From: Gemmatimonadales bacterium
Lineage (GTDB): Bacteria > Gemmatimonadota > Gemmatimonadetes > Gemmatimonadales > GWC2-71-9
Assembly: GCA_036500345.1 (NCBI GenBank)
Contig: DASYCE010000007.1
Span: 124,001 to 188,000 of the forward strand
Reading direction: 5' to 3'
DNA: 64,000 nucleotides
Shown here: piece by piece, positions 1 to 8,649 of the stretch
Numbering within the stretch: the stretch's first letter is position 1
How the letters are laid out: each line of letters starts with the position of its first letter
Made by a program: the position numbers and the translations under genes
The notes under the pieces: model-generated
Told to the model about the DNA's origin: nothing
The model's input: the letters and a program-made list of their open reading frames with translations, nothing else
Databases searched by the model: none

Positions 1-873
1 TTCGCGCATCGCGTCCTGCGCCTGCAGCGAGTCGCTGATCACCTCGGGGAGCGGTCCGTCGTCGCGAATCGATCCTGCCAGCACGAACGGGATGTCTCGT
101 GTCACGATCGCGTGCATGATCCCCGACTTGATCAACCCCGAGTCCACAGCTGCGCGGATCGAACCGGCCCGGCGGACCGCGTTGATCGCGCGCATGTGGA
201 GTCCGTGCCCGCCTTGCGTCGGACGCCCGCTGTTGTCCATGCCAAGCGTCGTGCCGAAGATCGCCGCCTCGATGTCGTGCACGGCGACGGCGTTCCCTGC
301 CAGCACCGCCTGCACGTACCCGTTCGCGATCAGCCATTCGAAGTCGTTGCGCGCCCGCGCGTGCACCAGCGCCGGTCCCGTGATCCAGATCAGGTAGCCG
401 CCGCGATCCTTCTCTTCCTGCACGCGCGCCGCGAGGTCGTCGTAGTTGACCGGCCGCTCGCGCGACACCTGCGTCCCCATGAACTGGAATTCGTTGGCGC
501 CATGGGTTTCGCCCAGAAATCCATCGGTCGAGACGACGACACCTTCGCCGCCATGCTCATCAAGTGCGGTGAGGACGAGGTCGCCGCTGCGGATCTTCCG
601 CATCTCGACCGTGTCGAGCACCTCTCCCCGCCGGACGATTGCGCAATCCATCCGCGGCCGGATCGGCGCCTGCCACCCGCTCTCGAGGCGAACGTAGGTC
701 GGCAGGTTCGACGTCGAGAAGAATCCGTCCGGGAGGACGCCGTCGCCCGGCGCCGCGACGAACGTCGCGATCGGCGCGGTAGCATACGGAGGTCGAGTGA
801 CATCGGGGAGCCAGGCCATCTGGGCGGAAAGGTAGGGCGCCTCGGTGCAGCGGCAAAGCCGACCGATTGCCAT
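1..873 (-). CDS. TIGR00300-family LOR/SDH (ornithine cyclodeaminase-type) protein, partial
   Basis: This minus-strand frame stays open to the window edge, so the C-terminus is missing. Translation shows the conserved blocks of the TIGR00300 (LOR/SDH) family: GGEGVVVSTDGFLGETHGAN, then GYVQAVLAGNAVAVHDIE, GGHGLHMRAIN and VLAGSIRDDGPLPEV. Known relatives carry an NAD-binding ornithine-cyclodeaminase activity, often fused to an arginine dihydrolase domain. The visible part here begins with the LOR domain and has no N-terminal dihydrolase. I place the start at the ATG at 873 because a GGAGGGGG tract lies 9 bases upstream; an in-frame ATG at 819 is the alternative. The gene is divergent from the TonB receptor, with only about 30 bases between starts. 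Family is confident; the exact reaction is an inference. Confidence 0.75.
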   Translation of the reverse strand, partial: MAIGRLCRCTEAPYLSAQMAWLPDVTRPPYATAPIATFVAAPGDGVLPDGFFSTSNLPTYVRLESGWQAPIRPRMDCAIVRRGEVLDTVEMRKIRSGDLVLTALDEHGGEGVVVSTDGFLGETHGANEFQFMGTQVSRERPVNYDDLAARVQEEKDRGGYLIWITGPALVHARARNDFEWLIANGYVQAVLAGNAVAVHDIEAAIFGTTLGMDNSGRPTQGGHGLHMRAINAVRRAGSIRAAVDSGLIKSGIMHAIVTRDIPFVLAGSIRDDGPLPEVISDSLQAQDAMRE

Positions 874-903
874 CCCGGCGTACCCCCTCCACGTTTCCCG
901 CCG

Positions 904-2985
904 ATGCGACTCTCCGCCACATCGTTTCCCCTTGCACTCTCGCTGATCGCGGCGCCACTGGTCGCGCAGAATCCCGATTCCGCCCGGACGATGCCGTCGC
1001 TCGAGGTGACCGTCACTCGCCAAGCGGCGCCCCTCTCCTCGCTCGGCGCCGCAGTCACGGTGATCGACTCCGCGAGCGTTCGGCGTGGGCGAATCGGGAC
1101 CGGGCTCGACGAGACCCTCGCCTTTGTCCCCGGCGTGGTCGCCGAGAATCGCTGGAACTACTCGGTCGACGAACGGGTTGCGATCCGCGGATTCGGCGCC
1201 CGCTCCAATTTCGGGCTGCGTGGCGTGAAGGTCCTCATCGACGGGGTACCGCAGACACTTCCCGACGGCCAGACCCAGCTCAACAACCTCGATCTCGGCA
1301 TCGTGTCACGCGTCGAGGTGATGCGCAGCGGAGCGTCCGCGCTGTACGGCAACGCCGGCGGCGGGGTCATTTCGTTCACCACAACGGCGGCGCCAGGCGT
1401 TCCGTGGGTGATCACGGCTGCGGGTGAAGGGGGAACGTTCGGCACGTCGAAGGAAGAGCTCACCGCCGGCGGACGCACCGGGCCCGTCGGCGCGACGCTG
1501 TCGCTGTCGAGGTTCTCGACCGATGGATCGCGCCAGCAGAGTGCTGCCGAACAGAAGCGGCTCAATTTCGGGCTCGACTGGGCCGCGTCGCCGAGGACCA
1601 CGGTGACCGTGCGCCTGAGTTCCGCCGACGATCCGCGGGCACAGAATCCCGGCGCGCTCACCGCCACTGAGCTCGCCCTCAATCCCGATTCCGCATCGGC
1701 GGCGAACATCCGCCGCGGCGCCGACAAGTCGATCACGCAGACGCAGCTTGCGTTCGGCATCCACCACGATGCGTCACATCTCCATCTCGACGCCACCATT
1801 TTCGGGCTGACCCGCAATCTGAACAATCCCCTGGCCACGCCGCCCCCGGCGCCCGCCGCAGCAAACGAGGGGACGTATGTCGGGATCGGGCGACTCCTCG
1901 GCGGCGCGCGCGCCAGCGCCACGGTCGATCTCGGCACGCTGTCGCTCACCGGCGGATTCGACGCGCAATCGCTGCGCGATAACCGCACCAATCGCAGGTC
2001 CGTTGGTGGTGTGGCGACCGACACCCTGATTCTCGATCAGACCGAACGCGTTGCCGAAGGCGCGGTCTTCGCACAGGGATCGATACCGCTCACCGCCCGC
2101 CTCACGGCGCGGGCCGGCGTGCGGCGCGACATCAATCACTTCTCCGTCGGCGACCATTTCCTGACCGACGGCGACGCCAGCGGCTCCCGCACGATGCAGG
2201 CGACCAGCGGCGACGGCGGAATCGCCTTCAGCGTCTCGCCCCATCTCACGGCCTGGACCGATATCGCCACGATCTTCACCACGCCCACCACAACCGAGCT
2301 CGCCAACCAGCCAAGTGGCGCCGGCGGGTTCAATCCCGACCTCAATCCGGAGCGGAGCGTCAATGTCGAGGTTGGAGTGCGCGGCGCAGCGTCAGCGTTG
2401 AGCTACGAGCTTGCCGCGTACCACACCACCACCAATGATGCGATCGTCCCGTTCAACGAGGTTGGTGGACGCACCTACTTCACCAACGCCGGGAGTACGC
2501 ACACGCGCGGCATCGAAGGATCGCTCACCTGGCAGGTACTACCGCGGCTAGCGCTTGTCGGCACGTGGACCGTCACCGACGATCGATTCGGTGAATACCG
2601 CGTCGTCAATCCGACATCGGTCGATACCCTCGACGGCAACCGCGTCGCGGGGATTCCGCAGGGCGTCGGCCGGATCGGGATCCGCGGATCGATCGGCCAT
2701 GGCTTCGCAATCGACGTTGACCAGGGTTTCACCTCGTCGATGTTCGCCGATGACGACAACACCATTAACGTCGCGAGTTGGGGCGCCGGCGTCACCGGCG
2801 CCAGGCTCAGCTGGCATGGGACCCTCGACGGACTCCGTGCCACGCCCTACATCGCCGCGCTCAATCTGTTCGATCGTCGGTATGTCGGGTCGGTTACCAC
2901 GGACGGCGCCGGCGGCCGCGTCTTCGAGCCGGCCGCCGGGCGGACGATCTACGTCGGAATGTCGCTCACTGCGTCTGCGAAATAG
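904..2985 (+). CDS. TonB-dependent outer-membrane receptor
   Basis: A 693-residue outer-membrane receptor. A signal peptide ends near LVAQ. A plug domain follows, with the typical order: the TonB-box-like LEVTVTRQ, then VDERVAIRGFGARSNFGLRG, VLIDGVPQTLPDGQT and a VEVMRSGASALYGNAGGGV block. The rest is a barrel with an NPDLNPERSVNVEVGVRG block and a C-terminal hydrophobic strand. These receptors import siderophores or other large solutes using TonB energy; the RGFGxR and VLIDGVPQ motifs resemble iron-receptor (FecA-like) plugs, but no substrate can be assigned. The start is the ATG at 904, which begins a convincing signal peptide; the frame is open far upstream, but that part is antisense to the neighbouring enzyme. 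No clear ribosome-binding site precedes it. Confidence 0.9.
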   Translation: MRLSATSFPLALSLIAAPLVAQNPDSARTMPSLEVTVTRQAAPLSSLGAAVTVIDSASVRRGRIGTGLDETLAFVPGVVAENRWNYSVDERVAIRGFGARSNFGLRGVKVLIDGVPQTLPDGQTQLNNLDLGIVSRVEVMRSGASALYGNAGGGVISFTTTAAPGVPWVITAAGEGGTFGTSKEELTAGGRTGPVGATLSLSRFSTDGSRQQSAAEQKRLNFGLDWAASPRTTVTVRLSSADDPRAQNPGALTATELALNPDSASAANIRRGADKSITQTQLAFGIHHDASHLHLDATIFGLTRNLNNPLATPPPAPAAANEGTYVGIGRLLGGARASATVDLGTLSLTGGFDAQSLRDNRTNRRSVGGVATDTLILDQTERVAEGAVFAQGSIPLTARLTARAGVRRDINHFSVGDHFLTDGDASGSRTMQATSGDGGIAFSVSPHLTAWTDIATIFTTPTTTELANQPSGAGGFNPDLNPERSVNVEVGVRGAASALSYELAAYHTTTNDAIVPFNEVGGRTYFTNAGSTHTRGIEGSLTWQVLPRLALVGTWTVTDDRFGEYRVVNPTSVDTLDGNRVAGIPQGVGRIGIRGSIGHGFAIDVDQGFTSSMFADDDNTINVASWGAGVTGARLSWHGTLDGLRATPYIAALNLFDRRYVGSVTTDGAGGRVFEPAAGRTIYVGMSLTASAK

Positions 2986-2988
2986 CCG

Positions 2989-3654
2989 CTAAAAATGCGT
3001 GGCCAGCCCGATCGTGACGAAAGTCGGATCGATCGTCAGGTGACCACCGCTGTCTCCATCTGCATTCTGCCAGCGGAACCCGAGATTCAATGCGACTGAC
3101 TTGCTGAGCCGTATGTCGGAACCGACGACAAAGCCCTTGGCGCTGAATACGTTCTTCGGCGTGTAGGAGAACGTTCCGGCGCTCGACGCGAAGCTCAAAT
3201 CGTGCGGATAGATCACGTACCCGATCTGCGGTCCGACCCAGATGTCGACCGCATCGGCGTGGACCAGATGCAGGTTGAGCGAGAGCAGCAGCGGCACCAC
3301 CGTCACGTGATCGGTGTCGACGGTGCCGGCTGCTGCGGTGGTGGTGAATTGCACCTTGAGCGAACTGTATCCGATCGCCCCATCGAGGCCGATCCAGCGG
3401 TTCATCCGCAGTTCGGCGTCGGCGCCGAAGCCGGGAGCTGACCCGGCCACCTGCAGCGACACCGTGCCGAATCCCGGCGAAGCAAACGCTTCATTGTCCG
3501 TCAACACATAACGACCCACAGCGCCACCCCAGATACGTCCGTGCAAGCCTGATGCAGCCACCTGCGCCGACGCAGCGCCCTGCCATGCCGCGAGGAGCAA
3601 CACCGCACCGATCGTCGCACGCAACGGGTGTGTCGTCTGACGCCCTTGTTCCAT
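2989..3654 (-). CDS. Outer-membrane beta-barrel protein
   Basis: 221 residues with an N-terminal signal peptide (hydrophobic AVLLLAAWQ, cleavage near SAQ). It is followed by alternating amphipathic strands rich in glycine and aromatics, and it ends in the phenylalanine (ATHF) typical of outer-membrane barrels. The pattern, with paired strands such as NRWIGLDGAIGYSS and SVALNLGFRWQNADGD, fits small eight-stranded barrels of the OmpW/OmpX type. No substrate or partner can be inferred. It converges on the TonB receptor with only three bases between the stop codons, and it lies 92 bases downstream of priA on the same strand. Confidence 0.7.
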   Translation of the reverse strand: MEQGRQTTHPLRATIGAVLLLAAWQGAASAQVAASGLHGRIWGGAVGRYVLTDNEAFASPGFGTVSLQVAGSAPGFGADAELRMNRWIGLDGAIGYSSLKVQFTTTAAAGTVDTDHVTVVPLLLSLNLHLVHADAVDIWVGPQIGYVIYPHDLSFASSAGTFSYTPKNVFSAKGFVVGSDIRLSKSVALNLGFRWQNADGDSGGHLTIDPTFVTIGLATHF

Positions 3655-3746
3655 TGGTTACCTCGTCACGCGAGTGAATGAACCACACCATCAGTGATTG
3701 CTCGGGTGACGACCTCGCGCTTGGCGCGCCGCACATCTGTTGCACG

Positions 3747-6167
3747 CTACATCAACGACACCGGATCACGATCGACGGAGATTCGCACACCGCCGCGCGG
3801 CACCGCCAGCCGGGGCGCCGCGCCGCGAATCCAGCGGCTCAGCGCACTCTGCGGACCCTTGAGGAGGAGATGCACCCGCCACCGATCCTTGATCCGCTCG
3901 ATCGGCGCGGGCGCCGGCCCCACGACGACCACCGGCAACGCGGCACGCGCGATGATTCGCTCGCACCACTCGGCGAGTGACGCGGCACGCTCCTGCACCG
4001 CCTGCTGATCGGTGCCGCTCGCCACGAGATGGATCAGCGAGACGTGGGGAGGATACGGCGGTGCCCGGCGGATCTCGCGCTCGAGGTCGAGAAATCCTTC
4101 GGCGTCGTGCTGCGACGCGGCAACGAGCGCGGGATGCTCCGGCTGCCGCGTCTGCACCAGGACCCGTCCTCCCTTCGGCCCGCGCCCCGCACGCCCGGCA
4201 ACCTGCGCCACGAGCTGGAAGGTCCGCTCTGCCGCGCGAAAATCCGGAAGGTGGAGCGATGTATCCGCGTCGACCACGCCGACAAGGGTGACGTTCGGGA
4301 AGTCGATTCCCTTCGCGATCATCTGTGTGCCGAGGAGCAGGTCGATCTCCCCCGACCCGACCTGCTCGAGGATCCGGTGATGCGCCCACCGTGTCGCCGT
4401 GGTGTCGAGATCCATCCTCGCCACGCGTGCCGTCGGGAACCGCTCCGCCATCAGTCGCTCCAACTGCTGCGTCCCCGCGCCGATCGATCGGGTCGTCTCC
4501 CCATTGCACGCGGCGCACCGCGTGGGGATCGCCGCGTGATAATCGCAGTAGTGGCAGCGCAGGCGATCGGGGTGCTTGTGCACCGTCAGCGAGATGCTGC
4601 AGTTGGGACACTGCACCACCGTGCCGCAGGCGGTGCACTGAACGAAAGCCGCCCATCCCCGCCGATTGAGGAGGAGGAGCACCTGATTACCCGCGGCCAG
4701 CGTGGCATTCACCGCGACATCGAGCGCTGCCGTCCAGGGCAATCCGGTGACCCCCTCCGCCTGCAGCTCGTGTCGAAGGTCCACCAGCTCCACCGGAGGC
4801 ATCGGCCGAGCCTCGATCCGCCGCGGCAGGCGGATCACCCGGTCGCGGGAGCTTGCGCGAGTCCAGCTTTCGAGTGACGGCGTCGCGGTGCCGAGGATGA
4901 GCGTCGCCCCGGCGAGGCGCGCGCGCATTGCCGCGACCTCGCGCGCGTGGTATCGCGGCGTCTCGCTGTTCTTGTAGCTCGATTCGTGCTCTTCGTCGAG
5001 GACGATCACGCCGAGCCGCTCCACCGGGGCGAAGATCGCCGACCGCGCCCCTACCACGATCGGTCGCTCACCACGACGTACGGTACGCCACGCGTCGGCG
5101 CGCTCGCCGTCGGTCAGGCCGCTGTGCAGGACGGCGACTTCACCCGGGAAGATCGCCCGGACGCGCCCAACCGTCTGCGGCGTGAGGGCGATCTCGGGGA
5201 CCAGGACGATCGCGCCCTCGCCCCGTGCGCGCGCCGCCTTGATTCGCTCGAGGTACACCTGCGTCTTCCCCGAGCCGGTCACGCCGAAGAGGAGCGCCGA
5301 CTCTCCAGCCGGCACCGCCTCGAGTGCAGTGAGTGCGGCCGACTGATCCGCCGTCAGTTCCCGCGCCGGCGCAGGCGGCGGTTCACCGGCGAATGGATCG
5401 CGCGCCGCCTCCACGTCGGTGATCGCGACCAGTCCGGCGCGTTCGAGCGCCTTGAGCGGGCCGTCGCTCGCGTCGGCGATGGCGAGAAGCTCGCGCACCG
5501 GGAATCGACCCCCGCGCTCTTCCAGCGCGCGATACACCGCCAGCTGCATCGGCGCCTTCCGGAACCGCTGCTCGCGTTCGCTGAGCGACAACGGCGTCCC
5601 GGTCATCTCGGCGATCCGCGTCGTCACCACACCACCGCCGGCGTCGGGAGGAACCACTTCGACGCGGATCAGGCCGACTCGCTGCAACCGATCGACCACA
5701 TCCCAGATCGGACGCCGCAGCGCCCGCGCCGCGGCAGCTGCAGTGGCGCGACCATCCTTCGCCGCGAGCCAGTCGATCAGCTGTCCCGCCGTCCCGCCGA
5801 TCTCGCGTGCCGCCCCCCCGTCGAGTGCGAGCATCAACGTCGAATGACCCCAGAGCGCGTTCGGCAGCATCGATCGAAGGACCATGCCGAGGGGCGAGCC
5901 GTAGTAGCGCACCATCTGATGCGAGAGCGTCAGCAGTTCGGTGGTGAGCGCCGGCGTCGGGTCCGGACAGGCGAGGATCTCCTTCGCCGCCATGAGCGGA
6001 GGTGCCACATCGACCGCGGTGACAATGCCGATCCACTCCTGACGACGCACCGGAACGACAACGCGCGCTCCGGGGAGCGCGCGATCGGTGAGGGACGCCG
6101 GGATCCGGTACACATAGGGGTCGGGCACCGGGAGCGGGAGCGCGACCTGGGCGAACCGGTCGGTCAT
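3747..6167 (-). CDS. priA: Primosomal replication restart helicase PriA
   Basis: 806 residues, the normal size for PriA, a 3'-to-5' DNA helicase that reloads the replisome at stalled forks. It has an N-terminal DNA-binding domain (VALPLPVPDPYVYRIP), then a Walker A GVTGSGKTQVYL near residue 300, a DEEH box (VLDEEHESSYK), and a zinc module of paired cysteines (CTAC, CPNC, CHYC, CAAC). Helicase motifs continue with LGTQMIAKGIDFPNVTLVGV and QVAGRAGRG. The ATG at 6167 overlaps the epimerase stop as ATGA, which fixes the start; a longer open frame upstream is only a shadow of the epimerase gene. Confidence 0.97.
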   Translation of the reverse strand: MTDRFAQVALPLPVPDPYVYRIPASLTDRALPGARVVVPVRRQEWIGIVTAVDVAPPLMAAKEILACPDPTPALTTELLTLSHQMVRYYGSPLGMVLRSMLPNALWGHSTLMLALDGGAAREIGGTAGQLIDWLAAKDGRATAAAAARALRRPIWDVVDRLQRVGLIRVEVVPPDAGGGVVTTRIAEMTGTPLSLSEREQRFRKAPMQLAVYRALEERGGRFPVRELLAIADASDGPLKALERAGLVAITDVEAARDPFAGEPPPAPARELTADQSAALTALEAVPAGESALLFGVTGSGKTQVYLERIKAARARGEGAIVLVPEIALTPQTVGRVRAIFPGEVAVLHSGLTDGERADAWRTVRRGERPIVVGARSAIFAPVERLGVIVLDEEHESSYKNSETPRYHAREVAAMRARLAGATLILGTATPSLESWTRASSRDRVIRLPRRIEARPMPPVELVDLRHELQAEGVTGLPWTAALDVAVNATLAAGNQVLLLLNRRGWAAFVQCTACGTVVQCPNCSISLTVHKHPDRLRCHYCDYHAAIPTRCAACNGETTRSIGAGTQQLERLMAERFPTARVARMDLDTTATRWAHHRILEQVGSGEIDLLLGTQMIAKGIDFPNVTLVGVVDADTSLHLPDFRAAERTFQLVAQVAGRAGRGPKGGRVLVQTRQPEHPALVAASQHDAEGFLDLEREIRRAPPYPPHVSLIHLVASGTDQQAVQERAASLAEWCERIIARAALPVVVVGPAPAPIERIKDRWRVHLLLKGPQSALSRWIRGAAPRLAVPRGGVRISVDRDPVSLM

Positions 6168-7183
6168 CGTCGCACGACACCAAGACCGGGCGCGTCGGGG
6201 ATCGTGACCTGGCCGCCCGGAATCGCGGCACCCACGAACGGATCGTCGCGCAGCAGCGCGCCGCCGTCGAGATCGACGATATCGACCAGCGGCGTGAAGT
6301 GCGCCGCCGCGGTGATGCCGAGCGACGATTCGATCATGCAGCCGACCATCACCGTCATCTGCAGCGACCGCGCGATCGCGATCATCCGCAGCGCTTCGCG
6401 GAGCGAGCCACATTTTGCCAGCTTGATGTTGATCCCGTCGACGCGCCCCGCCAGCCGCGGGATGTCGGCCGAGGTCACGCAACTCTCGTCGGCGATCAGT
6501 GGAATCCTCGCGTGGCGGCGGATCTGCGCGAAGCCGTCGAGATCCTCCGGCTGCACCGGCTGCTCCAGCACGGTGACGCCAAACTCCTCGAGGACCGGGA
6601 GCATCTTCACGGCGTGCGCCGGGGTCCACCCGCAGTTGGCATCGACGCGAATCTCGCGATCGGTTGCGCCCCGGAGCGTCTCGAGAATCTCCACGTCGTG
6701 ATCGCTGCCGAGCTTCACCTTGAGGATCGGATACTCCGACGCCTCCGCGACCTTCTTCCGCAGCATCTCCGGCGTGTCGATCCCGATGGTGAAGGTCGAT
6801 TTCGGCGCCGCCGCGCGGTCGAGCCCCCAGTACTTCCACAGCGGGACTCCCAGCCGCTTTCCCACGAGGTCGTGGAGCGCCGTCGAGATCGCCACGCGCG
6901 CGGCGGCATTCCGCCGCATCGTCAGTTCGAGGCGCCGCTCGATCGCATCGAGGAGGAACGGATCGTCGCCGAGCAGTGGAGCGTAGGTCGCCAGCGCAGC
7001 GGTGACGGTTTCGAGTGTCTCGCCGTAGAACTTCGTCGCTGCAGCCTCGCCCCATCCCTCCACGCCATCGTCATCGGTGATCTTCACCATCAGGGTGCGG
7101 TATTCGCTATTGCCGCCGCGCGCGATGATGAACGGATGCCGGGTATGCAGTGTGAGGATTTCGGTGCTGAGGCGCAGCGACAT
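6164..7183 (-). CDS. Dipeptide epimerase (L-Ala-D/L-Glu type), enolase superfamily
   Basis: 339 residues of the muconate-lactonizing subgroup of the enolase superfamily. Catalytic features are visible: the KxK motif in LKVKLG, metal ligands in RVDANCGW, VLEQPV and LIADES, and the second lysine in INIKLAKCGS. MVGCMIESSLGI and a DGGALLRDDPF C-terminus follow. This combination matches L-Ala-D/L-Glu epimerases, which recycle murein peptides, although related enzymes act on other dipeptides. The gene is translationally coupled to priA by a four-base overlap. Confidence 0.88.
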   Translation of the reverse strand: MSLRLSTEILTLHTRHPFIIARGGNSEYRTLMVKITDDDGVEGWGEAAATKFYGETLETVTAALATYAPLLGDDPFLLDAIERRLELTMRRNAAARVAISTALHDLVGKRLGVPLWKYWGLDRAAAPKSTFTIGIDTPEMLRKKVAEASEYPILKVKLGSDHDVEILETLRGATDREIRVDANCGWTPAHAVKMLPVLEEFGVTVLEQPVQPEDLDGFAQIRRHARIPLIADESCVTSADIPRLAGRVDGINIKLAKCGSLREALRMIAIARSLQMTVMVGCMIESSLGITAAAHFTPLVDIVDLDGGALLRDDPFVGAAIPGGQVTIPDAPGLGVVRR

Positions 7184-7222
7184 GAGCTCTCGCGGTGGAG
7201 ATGAGGTGAATCTAGCGACCGC

Positions 7223-8113
7223 TCACGACAGCGCGGTGACCGTCGCCACCACGCCCTCTGCGAGCCGGGCTGGCGCGTACCCGCCTTCCATCACCCCCAC
7301 GATCGGCGTCCCCGGGAAGCGCTCGCGCAGCCGCTCGGTCCAGGTCACGAAATCGCCGGGTTCGAGAGTGAACCCACCGAGCGGATCACCCCGCATCCCG
7401 TCGTAGCCGGCCGAGATCAGCACCAGATCCGGCCTCCAGCCGGTGGTCGCGCGTTCGATCGCGCGCCAGAGCGCAATGACGTAGGTCGCCGCCGGCAACC
7501 CCGCCGACATCGGGACGTTGAAGACATTCCCCACGCCGTGTTCATCAATGGCGCCACTCCCCGGATACCACGGCCACTGATGCATCGAGATGAATCGAAT
7601 GTCAGGATCGTTCTCGACCAGTGCCTGCGTGCCGTTGCCGTGATGCACGTCCCAGTCGACGATCAGCACCCGGCTCCGTCCCGCGCGCCGGGCGGCGTGC
7701 GCCGCGACGACGACGTGGTTCACCACGCAGAATCCCATCGCGCGGTTGTGGAGCGCATGGTGACCGGGGGGACGGATCGCCGCGAAGGTGTTCGCTCCGG
7801 TGGTCAGCGAATGATCGAGCGCTTCGAGCACAGCGCCGGTGGCGCCAAGGACGGCGTTCCAGCTCCACGGATTGAGGATGGTGTCGGGACCGAGTTCACC
7901 GCCGCCGTCGGTGCTGAGCGTGCGGGCGCGATCGAGGTATGCCGGATCGTGACAGCTGTGCAGTGCTTCGAGTGGCGCCGGGTACGCTTCGACGAGCTGG
8001 ATTCCGGGGCGCCCGTTCAGCGCTGCAAGCACCGTATCGAGCCGGATCGGTCGTTCGGGATGCCCGAAGCCGGGATCGTGCTGCAGCGCGGCAGCCGACG
8101 TGAAGACGCGCAT
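7223..8113 (-). CDS. Histone deacetylase family protein
   Basis: 296 residues of the arginase/deacetylase fold. The conserved active-site blocks are present: HPERPIRLD at the N-terminus, AIRPPGHHAL with the catalytic histidine pair, VLIVDWDVHHGNGTQ with zinc ligands, FISMHQWPWYPGSG and LVLISAGYDGMRGDPLGG. Bacterial members (acetoin utilisation AcuC, acetylpolyamine amidohydrolase, HdaH types) remove acetyl groups from lysines or polyamines; the substrate cannot be assigned. It is 39 bases downstream of the epimerase start on the same strand and probably belongs to the same transcription unit. Confidence 0.9.
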   Translation of the reverse strand: MRVFTSAAALQHDPGFGHPERPIRLDTVLAALNGRPGIQLVEAYPAPLEALHSCHDPAYLDRARTLSTDGGGELGPDTILNPWSWNAVLGATGAVLEALDHSLTTGANTFAAIRPPGHHALHNRAMGFCVVNHVVVAAHAARRAGRSRVLIVDWDVHHGNGTQALVENDPDIRFISMHQWPWYPGSGAIDEHGVGNVFNVPMSAGLPAATYVIALWRAIERATTGWRPDLVLISAGYDGMRGDPLGGFTLEPGDFVTWTERLRERFPGTPIVGVMEGGYAPARLAEGVVATVTALS

Positions 8114-8119
8114 CGCGCG

Positions 8120-8380
8120 TCAGCGAACCGGTGATCGGCGGCGGCGAAGGACGATCAGCCCCGCATCCGGCGGGATCCGCTCGTCGCCAATGGTTCGCGA
8201 CTCGTCGGGCAACTCCGCCCCGCGGAACTTCATCAGGTAACCACTTTCTGGCTGGACCACCTTCGCCGCATCGAGCGCCATCCGCTTGAGATCGCCGATC
8301 CGGGTCGACGGCTCGACGTGGAGCACGATCTCGTCCCACTCCTCCAGCACCCGCACGCGCACCACGAGGGTGTCGCTCAT
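8120..8380 (-). CDS. Small protein with ubiquitin-like character, unknown function
   Basis: 86 residues. The pattern VVRVRVLEEWDEIVLHVEP, then STRIGDLKRMALDAA, then LMKFRGAELPDESRTIGDE and GLIVLRRR resembles a beta-grasp, ubiquitin-like fold: a beta hairpin, a helix, and a closing strand followed by basic residues. It starts in a four-base overlap with the upstream 90-residue gene and ends six bases before the deacetylase gene, so it is translated with them. No specific role can be assigned. Confidence 0.6.
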   Translation of the reverse strand: MSDTLVVRVRVLEEWDEIVLHVEPSTRIGDLKRMALDAAKVVQPESGYLMKFRGAELPDESRTIGDERIPPDAGLIVLRRRRSPVR

Positions 8381-8649
8381 GGTGTCGACCCGGCGCCGTC
8401 CGGCAATGTCGAGAGAAAGCGATCGACCGCCTGATCAAAGAGGAGCGTCGACGCCCGCACGTGACTGCGGCCATCCCTGCTCATCACCGCGAGCGAGATC
8501 TCCTCGCCGCCCTGGCCGCGCAGCATCAGGAACGTCGCCCCTTCGCGTTCCGGAAACGCAGCGTTGTGCGGCACCCGTTCGGCAAAGAATTTCTTGGCCC
8601 GCGCAATGATCTCGGCCGCGCCGAGTGTGGTGGATCGCTCGAAGGTCAT
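8377..8649 (-). CDS. Conserved small hypothetical protein
   Basis: 90 residues, a mixed alpha/beta domain: a helical start (LGAAEIIARAKKFFAERVP), then strands with GATFLMLRGQGGEEISLAV and SHVRASTLLFDQAVDRFL. It is not recognised as a named family. The ATG at 8649 overlaps the end of the glycyl-tRNA synthetase gene by four bases. It in turn overlaps the ubiquitin-like gene downstream, so the three form a tightly coupled minus-strand operon. Confidence 0.6.
   Translation of the reverse strand: MTFERSTTLGAAEIIARAKKFFAERVPHNAAFPEREGATFLMLRGQGGEEISLAVMSRDGRSHVRASTLLFDQAVDRFLSTLPDGAGSTP

Noticed and set aside
112-903. Long N-terminal extension of the TonB receptor frame
   Set aside because: It lies antisense to the LOR/SDH-type gene, whose conserved blocks read clearly on the minus strand, and a signal peptide starts at 904.
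6168-7055. N-terminal extension of the PriA frame
   Set aside because: It is antisense-frame shadow of the dipeptide epimerase on the same strand; the ATG at 6167 overlapping the epimerase stop begins the conserved PriA domain.
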